A stretch of DNA of 64,000 nt, taken from positions 15,001 to 79,000 of the forward strand of contig CAKOHE010000056.1 of NCBI GenBank assembly GCA_934047225.1. Direction: 5' to 3'. The stretch comes from Ypsolopha sequella (taxonomy: Eukaryota; Arthropoda; Insecta; Lepidoptera; Ypsolophidae). Shown here piece by piece: positions 19,201 through 29,900 of this stretch. The notes below the pieces were generated by a model. That model was given only the letters and a program-made list of their open reading frames with translations, was not told where the DNA came from and searched no databases. Every line of letters starts with the position of its first letter. Position 1 is the stretch's first letter. Position numbers and translations under genes: made by a program.

Positions 19201-22200
19201 GCAGTTCGAGTGACGATCTTGAGTCACTCAAGATGTTTATTCGGTCACTCGCGCTATTTTTGGCCAAGTCGATCGCCCTGTGGAGTGCATAGAGCTCTGA
19301 CTGGAAAACAGTGCACGCCGGGTCCAGGCTGAAGGTGTGAAAACTGGTCTCCGCTCCTTCCTCCCAACACGTGAGGGCTGCTCCAACTTTGCCCTCAATT
19401 TTGCTGCCATCAGTGAAAACTTGTGGTCCAGCAATGTCGTGGGAGTCTAGAGTTTCGGAGTCCATGTTTTCTAGGAGCTCATACTCAGTTGTTATGAGTT
19501 GTGAAGGATGTGGCTGTTCAAGGTAGCCCACCCTTTGCTCCATGTTCCTTCCTGGTGGCAGGTAGTCTACATTGATGCCTTTTTTGGCCATGTACAGACT
19601 CGCGGCTTCCTGTATTCTTAGGTCCAGGGGCAGAAGGCCCGAAAGAACTAGTGCCGACGTGAGCGAGACCGTTCTGTACGCTTTGCAAATCTTTTGTGCA
19701 AATCCTCGTTGCAGTGCATCCAGACGATCTCTGATCATCTGGAGCTCCGTTGACCGGTGCCATGCACTTGCTGCGTACATTACGATCGGTTCGACAACCG
19801 CTACGTATATCGTCCTGATAATTTCACCGTTGAGGCCCCATGTCACCTTCGCTGCGCGCGCTAGATGTTTGTATATTTCCGCGGCTTTTTTGCAGATTGC
19901 GGTCACGTGCGCTTTGAAGGTGAGTTTTCGGTCGATGATGAGACCAAGGAGTTTTATCTCGTTGACGAGTTCGAGTCTACTCCCTGACATATAGAGATGT
20001 GGTTCTTCGTACTTCAGTTTTTTAGTAATCAACATCGCCTTGGTCTTGTGTGCGGCGAAGTTGAGCTTGTTCTGAGTACCCCACTCCACTATTGTCTCCA
20101 GTGTCGAGTTGACCCTTTCCTCCATCACTGCAACCGATTGGCCGGTGAAAACCAGGACTACGTCATCCGCGAAAGCTTGCGAGTGTACTCCTTCCCCTTC
20201 CAGCTTGTGCAATAGCGGGTCGAGGATGATGTTCCAAAAAGCTGGCCCTCCGATAGATCCTTGGACACAACCTTTGGTTGTTTTCCTCTCGCTTGTTGCT
20301 CTGGAATAATTGACCACTATTTTTCGGTCTTCTAGGTAGGAGCACACCATTGCATAGATGTTCCGCGGACACTTCCTTGAGGCTAGCTGGTGTTTTAAAG
20401 CCGGCCACCATGCGTTGTCGAAGGCCCCCTCTATGTCCAGTGAGATCATTAGAACTATCTTTTTGTTTTCAAGTTCTGATCTAACATGCTTAAGCAGGTC
20501 ACAGAGGGCGTCCTCGGTTCCGCGCTGGGGCGTAAACCCGTACTGGTTTTGGTTAAGGGTGGGCTGTATGTGCCATTGCAGCCTGTTTACCATGAGTTTC
20601 TCGACGATTTTTCCGATTACTGGCAGCAGTCCGATGGGTCTGTATGACTTTGGGTGTGTGTAGTCATCTTTCCCATGCTTTCCGAGGATAATTACGTGCG
20701 CCATTTTCCACTGGGTGGGGAAATGTGCCAGCTCTAAGCATTTATTTGCTATAGCCATAAACATTTCCTTCCCGGTTTTGATGGCCATCGTACATATGTC
20801 TGCCGTCAGCCCGTCCGATCCTGGTGCCTTCTTTGGATTCAAGTCATGTAGTACTGAATCCAGTTCGGCTTCCGTGAAAGGTGGGTCATCTTTTGACAGA
20901 CCGTCAGTATCCTCGGGTTTGGCGTTTGTCAGTTCTCGGAGATGTTTGTGGTAGGGTTGATCTGTCTGTGTAGAATCATCAGGGTAGAACGTATCGGCCA
21001 GGAGATCGGCCGATTGTTCAGGGCTCAGTGTCTCGCCCTTGGCGTTCCTGAGAAGCGGGTCTTCTCGCCTCTTAGATGTTCTCCTGATGACTCTATAGAT
21101 CCCATCCCACATGCTCTCCTTTTCCTGCGTCGAGCAAAACTCTTTCCAGCTCTGGGTTTGGGCTTCGCTAGCCTTTTTCTCGTAGTTGAGTTTGGCTTCG
21201 AGGTACTCGTTTACGACGTGTTCCCGCCTGATGGGTGCAGCATTTCTGATCCTGCGCTTTCTTCGCGTGACCTCTTTTTTGAGGTCTGTCAGTTCTTTGG
21301 ACCACCAGGGGGGTGCGGCTTTTCCTTTGTAGGCGCCTATTTTTGGAATTGCTTTGTCGCATGCTTCTTGAATGGCGTTCGTATATGCAACAAGCGTGGA
21401 TTCCAGTTCCTTGATGTCCGAGATGGAGTTTACGTTTTCCAGGGAGATGTTTCTTTTGACTAGGCCGGATCTTAGTTGTGTTTGGAACTCTCGCCAGTTC
21501 GCCTTCTTGATGTTATACTTGCGAGTGGTGGTGGATTCTAGAGCCACCAGCTCTCTGTCCAGTCGCAAGGCGAAGGTGATGGCGTTGTGGTCAGACGTTG
21601 TGATGTCGCGGTCCACTTTCCAACTTTCGATCCTGCCCAGCAGGGATGTACTACACGCAGTAACGTCTACTATGCTGCTGTATAGTTTCCCTCCCCTGTA
21701 AGTCTCAAACGTGGGAGTGTCCCCTTTGTTGAGGATATGGAACTCCATTTCATCAAGGAATGCGCTGTAGGCCACTCCCCTAGGGTCGTCATGCTTGCTG
21801 CCCCACCAGAGGCTCCACGCGTTGACGTCCCCGCCTATTAGGATGTTGTTCGTTTTAACTTTTTTGCACGTTTCTTCAACGCGCTTCAGATTTTCTTTTA
21901 TGTCTTCGTTCCCCTCAAAGTACACCGATAGCACAGCCAGCTTTAGGCTGCCCGCCACCAGTGTCACTGCTGCCTCGGTCTCGGTCACTAACTGCGGGTC
22001 GTGAATTACCCGCAGTCGGTCCCCGAAAACGATGACAGCTGCCTTTACTGGTTTTGTGCGATTCAGGGTGCACTGGATGATCTGAGTGCCGGGATAGGTG
22101 CTCATCATATTGCCGTTCCGCCCTACATAGGGTTCTTGTACTAGGGCAATAGAGACCCCGCTTCCCTTTGCAGCCCGGATCAATTCCTCCGTTGCTAGCT

Positions 22201-22312
22201 TTTTGCGCTGCAGGTTTGCCTGAACGATTAGCAGCCTGCTCGCAATAGTACTTTGGGGGGGTGAGGTGGGTGTCGTGTCGTTGCCCTTAGCAGTAGGTGA
22301 CACGCGAGCGTG
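16274..22312 (-). CDS. ORF2 polyprotein of C1: endonuclease, RT, RNase H, CCHC and superfamily 1 helicase
   Basis: 2009 residues from a GTG at 22303; the frame is open to 22312 and there is no early ATG. Endonuclease about 15-240 (QEPYVG, GDVNAWS, SDHN). RT about 450-800 with NPKKAPGSDG, SLDIEGAFDN near 619 and FADD near 710. RNase H about 955-1100 (FTDGSK, QSELYAL, SDSRSS, NERADELAK). CCHC at about 1175-1194. The sequence then continues past AAKRN (residue 1245), where B and D end. A linker of about 450 residues of unknown function leads to an SF1 helicase at about 1695-1960: GVPGCGKT (nt 17182-17207), LIIDEAL, GDRNQ (16899-16920), HEAQGLTWE and VAVSRHTGSCVYYT (16452-16502). The motif set is that of alpha-like positive-strand RNA viruses. 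Likely use: unwinding element RNA or RNA-DNA hybrid during target-primed reverse transcription (inferred). Confidence 0.92.
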   Translation of the reverse strand, partial: HARVSPTAKGNDTTPTSPPQSTIASRLLIVQANLQRKKLATEELIRAAKGSGVSIALVQEPYVGRNGNMMSTYPGTQIIQCTLNRTKPVKAAVIVFGDRLRVIHDPQLVTETEAAVTLVAGSLKLAVLSVYFEGNEDIKENLKRVEETCKKVKTNNILIGGDVNAWSLWWGSKHDDPRGVAYSAFLDEMEFHILNKGDTPTFETYRGGKLYSSIVDVTACSTSLLGRIESWKVDRDITTSDHNAITFALRLDRELVALESTTTRKYNIKKANWREFQTQLRSGLVKRNISLENVNSISDIKELESTLVAYTNAIQEACDKAIPKIGAYKGKAAPPWWSKELTDLKKEVTRRKRRIRNAAPIRREHVVNEYLEAKLNYEKKASEAQTQSWKEFCSTQEKESMWDGIYRVIRRTSKRREDPLLRNAKGETLSPEQSADLLADTFYPDDSTQTDQPYHKHLRELTNAKPEDTDGLSKDDPPFTEAELDSVLHDLNPKKAPGSDGLTADICTMAIKTGKEMFMAIANKCLELAHFPTQWKMAHVIILGKHGKDDYTHPKSYRPIGLLPVIGKIVEKLMVNRLQWHIQPTLNQNQYGFTPQRGTEDALCDLLKHVRSELENKKIVLMISLDIEGAFDNAWWPALKHQLASRKCPRNIYAMVCSYLEDRKIVVNYSRATSERKTTKGCVQGSIGGPAFWNIILDPLLHKLEGEGVHSQAFADDVVLVFTGQSVAVMEERVNSTLETIVEWGTQNKLNFAAHKTKAMLITKKLKYEEPHLYMSGSRLELVNEIKLLGLIIDRKLTFKAHVTAICKKAAEIYKHLARAAKVTWGLNGEIIRTIYVAVVEPIVMYAASAWHRSTELQMIRDRLDALQRGFAQKICKAYRTVSLTSALVLSGLLPLDLRIQEAASLYMAKKGINVDYLPPGRNMEQRVGYLEQPHPSQLITTEYELLENMDSETLDSHDIAGPQVFTDGSKIEGKVGAALTCWEEGAETSFHTFSLDPACTVFQSELYALHRAIDLAKNSASDRINILSDSRSSLELLGNPKSSHPLTKNIRECVAEIRAQGRQVRLFWLRAHVGTVGNERADELAKQAALQSTDDPDYSEVPVSYVKKKIREETVRKWQDRYSSSSTGSVTKVFFPDVNEAFRIVRRTKLTHRQVQALTGHGGMAEYLHRFQLKSSPGCECDPDTSESIWHLLLDCPRFAIARMELEYRLNTKLEKAELRNIIADKDNITLFLEFVENTMRIAAKRNSTPDLTPIKPTQLTQQPQQPIDYPMPAEYQLLNSGEAGVPGIRLKGVATFMNDSTERLGVCFCNAMAKNTVTISPGLALLLKGSNFKATMRRKVFEALAVVTAAGHRCRIVRTNNKIIALFVAGDEVSEFAQACSMLSSLAAIDGPPKKISVDAMVVAYIKAEAEDYLGIVRASSKHEMVVYEDRGQNLSHLKPYRLDGTSNPIDSWGHPIVSPELSGSERLQEKIAGERQPTRRAEDSEGVLASMTKAAIGCFTHIASKIHKHTHTGTSPRITPSSGKDGITTRKTPTKANMGLVDLPELVTPVDPSDHLSNALLEYMAMLKGTIVSKQETCRSILQAYRRGNERLLNVKLEECDAAVYNNATSQVLGGIMTGEYMVAFNGTDGFVELDSDESTWKGKPVFTTPPNDPIVIVAKCTRIMLEERILEMASKLRWDSESTEAIAQMSTLTMDWVNGVPGCGKTTSIVNNFDAERDLVTTLTLEGARHLRGKLEPKLGRAAKFKVRTMASLLANGLGEGESCGRLIIDEALMSHFGAIVLAIRITGASKALLLGDRNQVPFIDRENLFPMKYKTPSSYRNITKQLLCTHRNPMDVAYALREIYSGIYSSKAQARSLTLETYEETRLPKDEPNTLYLVHTQAEKELLKGLGFGKQQGSRLHTIHEAQGLTWERVVIVRTAKKNLQLHSSVNHAVVAVSRHTGSCVYYTVRRENDAIVHIILNALSAETGKIREYNLKMAMRNSDMAVADAMLKSGAGDTRAPEQRMV

Positions 22313-24329
22313 CTATAGCATCCATTTTTTGTCTTTCTGGACACTCTGGGTCGTACGCTGCGTGTGCTGTGGATGCATGGGAATGAGTTTGCTCGCAGTT
22401 TTTGCAGTGTGGAGGTCTGTCCTCCAATCGGCTGCGACATTTCACCCAGGAGTGAGTCCCTCCGCAGTACGCGCAGAGGTCCTCTTTCTCCCGGCAGAGA
22501 CCTTTGGTATGCCCATAACCCAGGCATCTGGAGCACTGTATAAGGGGCGACTGGTCTTCGACTGGACTCCGCGAAAGGCCGATGTAGACCTTTTCGGCCT
22601 TCATGAGCCTTCCGTACAGTACGGGCGAGACCTCGAAGACGGTGTGGCACTGAAGCGCGTTTCGAGCTTTTTTCCTGTATTTAACTCGGAGAAGATCGTC
22701 ATTTTTGTTCAGGGCCGTGAACAGATGGTTGTTTTGGGCTCGGAAGTGTTGGACGATCTCTTCGTCGTTTTGGTAGGCGAGGACGTTTCTGACAATGACT
22801 AAGGGGTTATTTTTTCTAGCTTCCTCCACCTTAAGGGTGTTGTCTGCTCGCATTTGTGATCTGACTAGTTCCAGGTCTTCTTTGCTGCTGCAAGTCAAGA
22901 CCACTTTCCTGTTTCTCGCCTTCCTTACCCTGTCCACTCTGGCGCCGGTCTTGCTCATGTCTAGCGCATTGATGATTGTCTTGATGACGTTATCCCCTGT
23001 CTTAGAGGTATCCGTCGATGAGACAATCACCGTGTGGTTCGGTTTCGGTGAAGGTGGAGTAGGCAGTGTGGCTGGCTTCTTTTCTGGCTTGCGCTTTCGC
23101 TGTACAACAGTCCATCCGTCAGCTTTAGAAAGCTCAGCCTCGAGGTTTGCCTGTGGTGGTGGCGTGCGTGGCGTGCGTGACTGTTGCTCGCGCATGGTCT
23201 TCAGCTCAGATGTGACAGCTTCGAGCCTTTCATTGAGCGGTTCGAAGTGCTCAGCGAGTTCCGAATGTGTGGGAGGTGTTTCGGTGGTGGAGAGGGCGTC
23301 TTGTAGCGTGGTTTTTATGTATATGTGTAATTGCGTGATTGTGTCCCTCACATCCCTGACCTCTTGTTCTAAGCGTTCGACCTGGGGCTGTGAGGTTTGA
23401 ATGTGTGTTGCAGTGTTTTCATCCTTCGTCACCATTTCTGCATGTTTCTTATCTGCTTCCCTTCTCATGGAGTCCAGTTGCCTGGAGAGCTGCTCTATAC
23501 TTGTGGAGATCTTTGTGCTGTCATCCTTAAGAGAGCTTTCCAGATGACCGGGCCCCATGGCTGTGAGTTGGTTTACGGAATAGGATAAGTCCTGCATCGC
23601 TTTAGTAATGGTGACGAGGTAATTCCCGTTATCTTTAATTTGTTGGTGGGGTTCCCGCGTTTCAAAAGTTAGCCAGTCCCTGATGGTTTTTGTCTCCTGC
23701 AAACTTTGGCCAATGTCCTCAATGGCCTTTTGTACGTTGACGGTGAGCTGCGTTGTTATTTCTCCTATTTGTTTTGAGTGGGCACGCTCCGCTCTGATAA
23801 GCTCCCGAGCGTGCTCGCTCCTTTCCTTCTCCAGATTGTACTTGTGTCTCGATCTGGAGTCGGAGAGGGACAACACCGTCTCATACAGTGTCTGCAGGCT
23901 TTCGACGGCCGTTTGTTTGTACTCACTCTTGAGGTTTTTGGCTGACTCTAACGCCTCCTTCCCCTTGAGGAACATTTCGTTGGCTAACTTATTAGCCGCG
24001 TCCATGTGGACCCCCCTTTGCAGGTTCCTGCTCGTGGTGTTGATTAGGCTGAGTCTTCTTTGTGGTGACGTGGAAGACTCCCTTTCTGAATCAATCGGCC
24101 GTGGCGGTGAAAAATCGGCTTTGGTACTTGCAGGATCCGTCAGAGTCGGCGATCCGCTTCGCTCCGAGGCAGTGGAGACCGGTGATCCGTCTGTCCGTTG
24201 TGCGTTTTTGGTTAGGACCTTGTCTCGAAGTGAGCGGGTTGGCCGTGCGGGGGGAACCTTAGCAGAGGATGGCGTGGCGTCCGTGGATTTTGTTGGGAGT
24301 TTGGCAGGGTTTTGTTGTTTGGAAGACAT
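22287..24329 (-). CDS. ORF1 gag-like protein of C1
   Basis: 680 residues from ATG at 24329. N-terminus Ser/Thr/Pro-rich; charged and probably coiled coil about 95-340; middle block ARVDRVRKARNRKVV and VIVRNVLAY; knuckles at 599-612, 619-631 and 642-663 (CX2CX4HX4C, CX2CX3HX4C, CX2CX10HX6C). Clearly related to A ORF1 and less so to B and D. The TAA stop at 22287 lies inside the ORF2 frame, which is shifted by +1. Confidence 0.93.
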   Translation of the reverse strand: MSSKQQNPAKLPTKSTDATPSSAKVPPARPTRSLRDKVLTKNAQRTDGSPVSTASERSGSPTLTDPASTKADFSPPRPIDSERESSTSPQRRLSLINTTSRNLQRGVHMDAANKLANEMFLKGKEALESAKNLKSEYKQTAVESLQTLYETVLSLSDSRSRHKYNLEKERSEHARELIRAERAHSKQIGEITTQLTVNVQKAIEDIGQSLQETKTIRDWLTFETREPHQQIKDNGNYLVTITKAMQDLSYSVNQLTAMGPGHLESSLKDDSTKISTSIEQLSRQLDSMRREADKKHAEMVTKDENTATHIQTSQPQVERLEQEVRDVRDTITQLHIYIKTTLQDALSTTETPPTHSELAEHFEPLNERLEAVTSELKTMREQQSRTPRTPPPQANLEAELSKADGWTVVQRKRKPEKKPATLPTPPSPKPNHTVIVSSTDTSKTGDNVIKTIINALDMSKTGARVDRVRKARNRKVVLTCSSKEDLELVRSQMRADNTLKVEEARKNNPLVIVRNVLAYQNDEEIVQHFRAQNNHLFTALNKNDDLLRVKYRKKARNALQCHTVFEVSPVLYGRLMKAEKVYIGLSRSPVEDQSPLIQCSRCLGYGHTKGLCREKEDLCAYCGGTHSWVKCRSRLEDRPPHCKNCEQTHSHASTAHAAYDPECPERQKMDAIARSRVTYC

Positions 24330-26205
24330 TTTAATATACCTTAAAGTTAATACCTTATTTAATACTTAATCTAAAAAAAAAACAGTCTTATTTGTTACTA
24401 TTGCTAATTCGACACGCTAAGAAGAAGAAGACTATTGCTAATATATATATATATATATATATATAATTATGTAACTATTTTAATAAAGGTCCTTATTGCC
24501 GTAGATGATGTGTGGCTCCCGGCTGCTGATGTTGATGCTGCTACGGGGTGGTATTAGCGAGTATCTGCTGCAGTGTGTGGCGGTGGTGTTTGATTCTTTG
24601 ATGAAGAGGCACACTCTAAGGGTGAAGTGGGAAAACAGGGGTGTGGGAGGGTTTCGGAGACTTTTGGGTTCACCTGGGCTGAGCGGGTAGAGATTAAGAA
24701 AATCTGACAGGGTCAGAATCTTCCTTTTATCTTCCCGAAGAGTTTGAGTCCAAGAACGAAGTTCCTAGGTCAGGAGGGACTGAAATAAGGAGAGGGGGGG
24801 GGAGGTAAAATTTTACGGGGCGTTGTAGGGGGGGGGGTTTAATAACTAATGAGGGGAGGGGCAAGTTAGCGATGGGATAGGGAACACGTTTTGGCTCCTG
24901 TAAGCTAAATGGGTTGGGATATCAAAATTCTGACAGGGTCAGAATGTTCCTTTTGAATTCCCTGTGAGTTTGAGCCCAAACTCGATGTTCCTGAGCCAAC
25001 AGGAACAAAACTGGTGAGAGGGGGGGTGAGGTAAAAATTTGCGGGGGGTTGAGGGGGAGGAAGTTCGTGGGAAAGCTATTGAGGGGGGGGCAAGTTAGCG
25101 ATGGGATAGGGAACACTTTTTGGTTCCTGTGGGCTAAACGGGTTGGGATATCAAAATTCTGACAGGGTCAGAATGTTCCTTTTGAAATCTCTGTGAGTTT
25201 GAGCCCAAACTCGGTGTTCCTGAGCCAACAGGAACAAAACTGTTGAGAGGGGGGGTGAGGTAAAAATTTGCGGGGGGTTGGGGGGAGAGGAAATTCGTGG
25301 GAAAGCTATTGAGGGGGGGGCAAGTTAGCGATGGGATAGGGAACACTTTTTGGTTCCTGTAGGCTAAACGGGTTGGGATATCAAAATTCTGACAGGGCCA
25401 GAATGTTCCTTTTGAAATCCCTGTGAGTTTGAGCCCAAACTCGGTGCTCCTGAACCAACAGGAACAAAACTGATGAGAGGGGGGGTGAGGTAAAAATTTG
25501 CGGGGGGTTGGGGGGGAGGAAGTTCGTGGGTGAACTATTGAGGGGGGGCCCAAAAAAGCCCCAGGGGAAAGGGGTTTTGCCCAGTGGATGAAGGGTGGGT
25601 CAGTAGCACATGGGCGTGCGCGGGTTGAGGAAATAGGGGAGGTTTCAATTTAAAGGGGGGTTGGGGTTAAGGGTGGTTTGGGGTGGGGACGTTTGGGGTG
25701 AAAGGTCTGGAATTTCCAAGACCAATGAGCCCAAACTAGGGGGGGGTGGGATAAGGGGTTCAGGAGTTCCCTAGGTGTACCTCTGGTCTCCGGACGTCTT
25801 CAGGGTGCTGCTCTTCATCAGCCGGACGAAGTCCTCAGGTCGGCAGAGGTGTCTTCAGCTCGGGCAGTCTGGCTGATACGTCACATACACGCGCGAGGTT
25901 TGGCACGTGTAACCTACTTATCTGGGTCAGAGCAGTTTTGTATGGGGGATATGGATGTTAATAACTCCCGTTCTTGAAGGCGTATCCTGGAGATTTTTTT
26001 TGCTCTGGACAGCTCTTGGCGCGGGCTACAGTCTGAGATTAAACTCACGGTTTTTAGTCCTTTTGTCGCCGAACTGCGCTGTCCCAAAGTTGAAGGTCTC
26101 CAGAACCGGAACCCGTTGGCAGATTTTGTTGCCAACACGAATCCTTGTGAGTTGAGCACCACTTAACCACAACACAACACTTGCACAATTGATTTCCGAT
26201 GGTAA
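24330..26205 (-). promoter_or_regulatory. 5'UTR of C1 with about 229-bp tandem repeats
   Basis: No convincing gene. From ORF1 outward: AT-rich leader with an (AT)n tract (24440-24466); about four tandem units of 229-230 bp (24682-25545); a G-rich stretch (25550-25750); then a block conserved with A (25760-26162) with ACGTCAC and CACGTG (25904-25909). A GTG-initiated open frame at 25914-26162 matches that of A at 41 of 69 aligned residues without gaps; see A1 for why I do not call it a gene. Confidence 0.65.
24682..25545 (-). repeat. 5'UTR tandem repeat of C1, units of 229-230 bp
   Basis: GGGTTGGGATATC begins units at 24911, 25140 and 25370; a more diverged unit precedes them. Each carries ATCAAAATTCTGACAGGG, GAGCCCAAACT or a close variant, a G-run and CAAGTTAGCGATGGGATAGG. 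The GAGCCCAAACTCG core is shared with the family A repeat, so the two arrays are homologous. Confidence 0.88.
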
Positions 26206-26367
26206 GGTTAGGTTAGGTTAGGTTAGGTTAGGTTAGGTTAGGTTAGGTTAGGTTAGGTTAGGTTAGGTTAGGTTAGGTTAGGTTAGGTTAGGTTAGGTTA
26301 GGTTAGGTTAGGTTAGGTTAGGTTAGGTTAGGTTAGGTTAGGTTAGGTTAGGTTAGGTTAGGTTAGG
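26206..26367. repeat. Telomeric (TTAGG)n, about 32 units
   Basis: Pure repeats between C1 and the tail of B2, preceded by one GGTAA unit that may belong to the C1 border. Confidence 0.98.
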
Positions 26368-26392
26368 TTTTTTTTTTTTTTTTTTTTTTTTT

Positions 26393-26957
26393 AAAACCCC
26401 ATCAATGATGAGGTCACGCAAGACCACGAATGTTAATTTTCGTGACTTTATTCACTACATTTATTTAAACGTGACCCCTGAATTTATACAGGGATAAGAG
26501 GGGGAAAGGGAAAAAGGGGATCCTCCGTCGTAAAAAGCTACTTATATTTTATAATTAATATTAAGACCAGGGATAGAAAGTTTACTCTCATGCATAGGCT
26601 TCTTGTTCTTCTTTATTCTCTTTTTTTTTTTTTTCATGCATTTTTTTTTTTTTTTTTTTCTTATGTTTTTAGTTTTCTTTTTTTTTTTCTTTTTTTTTTT
26701 TTTTTCTTATTATCTAAGTACATTTCTCTTAATCTATTGTTGGAGGATCCCGCCCTTTATTACATTTGTACAAATCAGATCAATCAAAAAAATAACAATT
26801 TTATACAATTTAAATCAAATCAATTAATTACTTATACAATGAATTATTAAATTGGTACATTAAATATCACATTTGAATAAATTAATAATAATTAAAATTA
26901 ACAATTTGTATAATAACAATAAAACATAATAATTACATAATTTAAGCCTAAACACAT
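26393..26957 (-). other. 3'UTR of B2
   Basis: Same content as in B1, including both inverted repeats near the tail. The internal T-runs (26621-26705) differ in length from B1. No gene. Confidence 0.75.
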
Positions 26958-29900
26958 TTATCTATTTCTTATAGCCGCACACCTTACTACTCTCTCCAAA
27001 AATTTTAGCATTGCAACTCTGTCGGTCTTGTCCTGTAAGATTACTGGCAGGTTGGCTTTGTTGAAGGCGAAATCGATCTCAACCTCCAAATTTGCCCTCC
27101 ACAGTCCGAACCTCGGACAGTCGAACACGACGTGCCAAATCGTCTCCTCCTGGTCGGGATCGCATACGCAGGCTGGACTATCCTTCAGCTTAAAGCGATG
27201 AAGGTACGATGCGAGGCCCCCATGCCCTGTAAGGGCTTGCACGTGGGAGGGACTGAGTTTGACCTTCCTCAGGATCGTATGCGCAGTGGCTACGTCCGGA
27301 AGGAAGGTCTTCGTCACCTCCCCCGTGCTGGAGGACTCGTATCGCCCTTGCCACCGAAGGACAGTCCCCTCGCGTATGGTCCTTCTCAGGTAGGAGAGAG
27401 GGACAGCGTCGTAGTCGGCTGCCGTTTTCTTGCGGAGGGCAGCGTCTTTAGCAAGTTCGTCTGCGCGCTCATTTCCGACAGTCCCAACATGCGCCCTCAA
27501 CCAGAAGAACCTCACGTCACGGCCCTCCTCACGGATTTGACGCACGCACCGCTCAATGCCGTGTGCCAAAGGGTGCACAAGTGCCCGGCTTTTGAGCAGG
27601 TCCAGCGAGGATCTAGAGTCACTCAAGATGTTAACGAGTGGATCCCCGCTGTTAAGGACCTGCTCCACGGCCCTGAGCAGGGCGTACATCTCCGATTGAA
27701 AGACCGTGCAGTAGGGCTCCAGGCGGAACTTCGAATGCCTGGACTCCCTACCGTCCGACCACCAAGTCAAGGCTGCACCCACCTTCCCCTGTATCTTACT
27801 GCCATCAGTAAAGATACAGGGGCCGGCGATTTGGTGAGCCTCTATGGTTTCCGGACTCAGGTCGTCCACGCACTCGAAGTCCAGCGGCTGTCTGGACGCT
27901 GGATGTGGGAACCGACGGAAAGGAACACGCAGTTCAATCGGTCTGTCGGCTGGAATCTGATCGATTCTTTCTCCTCGCTTTGCCCTGTACAGACTTGCAG
28001 CCTCCTGAACTCGGAGGTCAAGGGGGAGTACATCGGCCAGTACCAAAGCCGATGATAGAGACACCGTGCGGTACGCCTTACACAGCTTTTGTGCAAACCC
28101 CCGCTGCAGAGATTCAAGTTGATTTATTATCATCAACTTCTCCGCAGCCGGGGCCCAAACACTCGCCGCGTACAGCACGATGGGCTCTATCACCGAGACG
28201 TAGATGGTTCTGATGACCTCACGGTTCAAACCCCAACTCACCCTGGCTGCACACGCCAGCTGCTTGTAGATGTCAGTGACTTTTCTACAAACAGCCGAAA
28301 CGTGTGCGTTAAAAGTGAGTTTGCTATCGATGATAACACCCAACAGGCGGATTTCCTGCACCAGCGGCAGGACCTGTCCATCCATGCTGATGACTGGGGC
28401 CTCAAACTTAAGCTTCCGCGTCAACACCATCGCGAACGTTTTGTGAGGTGCGAATTTTAGCTTATTTTTGAGTCCCCAGTCCAACACAGTCTGGAGGGCC
28501 GCATTAGCTCTCGCCTGAAGGGGGGGTGTAGTTGAGCCGGAGAGCACCAGCACCACGTCATCCGCAAAGGCCTGGCAATGCACTCCTTCCTGCTCCAGTT
28601 TTTCGAGCAGGGTGTTGAGAATTAGGTTCCAACAAGTGGGTCCAGCTATTGAGCCTTGGATACACCCCTTGTTGGTTCCCTTTTCCCAACACTCCCTTGC
28701 AAAGTGGATGCTTACCTTACGGTTCTCCAAGTAGGAGGCTACAAGTCCATATATATTTGCAGGGCATCTGTGAGCGAGGAGTTGGGTCTTTAAAGCCGGC
28801 CACCAAGCATTATCGAAGGCTCCCTCTATGTCCAGTGAGATCATGACGACAATTTTCTTGCTCTTAATCTCAGAGCGAACATGTCCCACGAGGTCATACA
28901 GGGAGTCTTCGGTGCTTTTTTGTGGCATAAAGCCATACTGCCTTGTGCTCAAGGAGGGCATCAGATGCCATCCTAGACGGGATACCAGAAGCTTTTCCAC
29001 AATTTTGCCCATAACAGGAAGAAGTCCTATCGGCCTGTGCGCCTTCGGAATGGTGTAGTCCTCCCTCCCGGATTTACGGATGACACATACGTGAGCGCGC
29101 TTCCACCCCACCGGAAAGTGTCCAATTGCCAAGCATTTGTTGGCAATTTGAAGGAACACCTCCGGCGAGACTCGGATTGCCCGCTCACATATATCCGCAG
29201 TCCACCCATCAGGCCCCGGAGCCTTCTTTGGATTGAGATTCCTCAATACCAATTCAAGCTCCGAGGCAGTGAAAGGCGGATCGTCGGGGTCCAATTGATC
29301 CAGGAGTTGATGGACTGGCACCTCCGAGCTCTCGCGGATTTGCCGTTGAGTAGGGGTTTCGTTGTCCACAGCGTCATCAGGGAAGAACGTAAGGGCCAGC
29401 AGCTTGGCGGACTCTTCAGGACCAAGGGTGTTCCCTGTCGAATCCACCAGCAACTGGTCCTCTTGTCTTTTGACTGTTCTCCTGATGACCCTGTAGACCC
29501 CGTCCCATAGGCTTTCTTTATCCTGCTTTGAGCAAAACTGCTTCCAGCTAGCGGTCTGTGCATCTTGCACAGCCGCTTTATACCGCTGATTCGCTTCTAG
29601 GTATTGGTCAACAACGTGTTGCCTTCTAACCGCCGCGGCGTTTCTAATTCTCCGCCTCTTGGTTTTAGCGTCTCGCTTGAGACGCCCAAGAGCGGGAGTC
29701 CACCACGGCAATGGTTTCCTTCCTTTTGGGACTCCCACCTTCGGTATTGTCTCTTCACATGCGTGAGAGATGACCGAAAGGTAAGAGTCGAGGATGGTCT
29801 CCAGTTCCTCAGGCGTGGTAACAGCCCCCACACTCGAGGCGGTCAGGTTTCTCTCCTCCAGGCCTGAGCGGACGGAACGGCCGAAAGCCAACCAATCGGA

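Larger units (their letters stand above)
15834..26205 (-). mobile_element. TRAS-type LINE with viral-type helicase, copy C1
   Basis: Looks complete: tail 15852-15834 (19 T on +), 3'UTR, ORF2 to 22312, ORF1 22287-24329, 5'UTR to about 26205, then TTAGG. The 5' border reads GATGGTAAGGTTAGG and lacks the CAGT start of A and B. Its leader beyond the conserved block is about 65 bases shorter than in A, so it may be slightly 5'-truncated. Both ORFs are open. A second copy (C2) is partly in view at the right edge. Confidence 0.93.
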
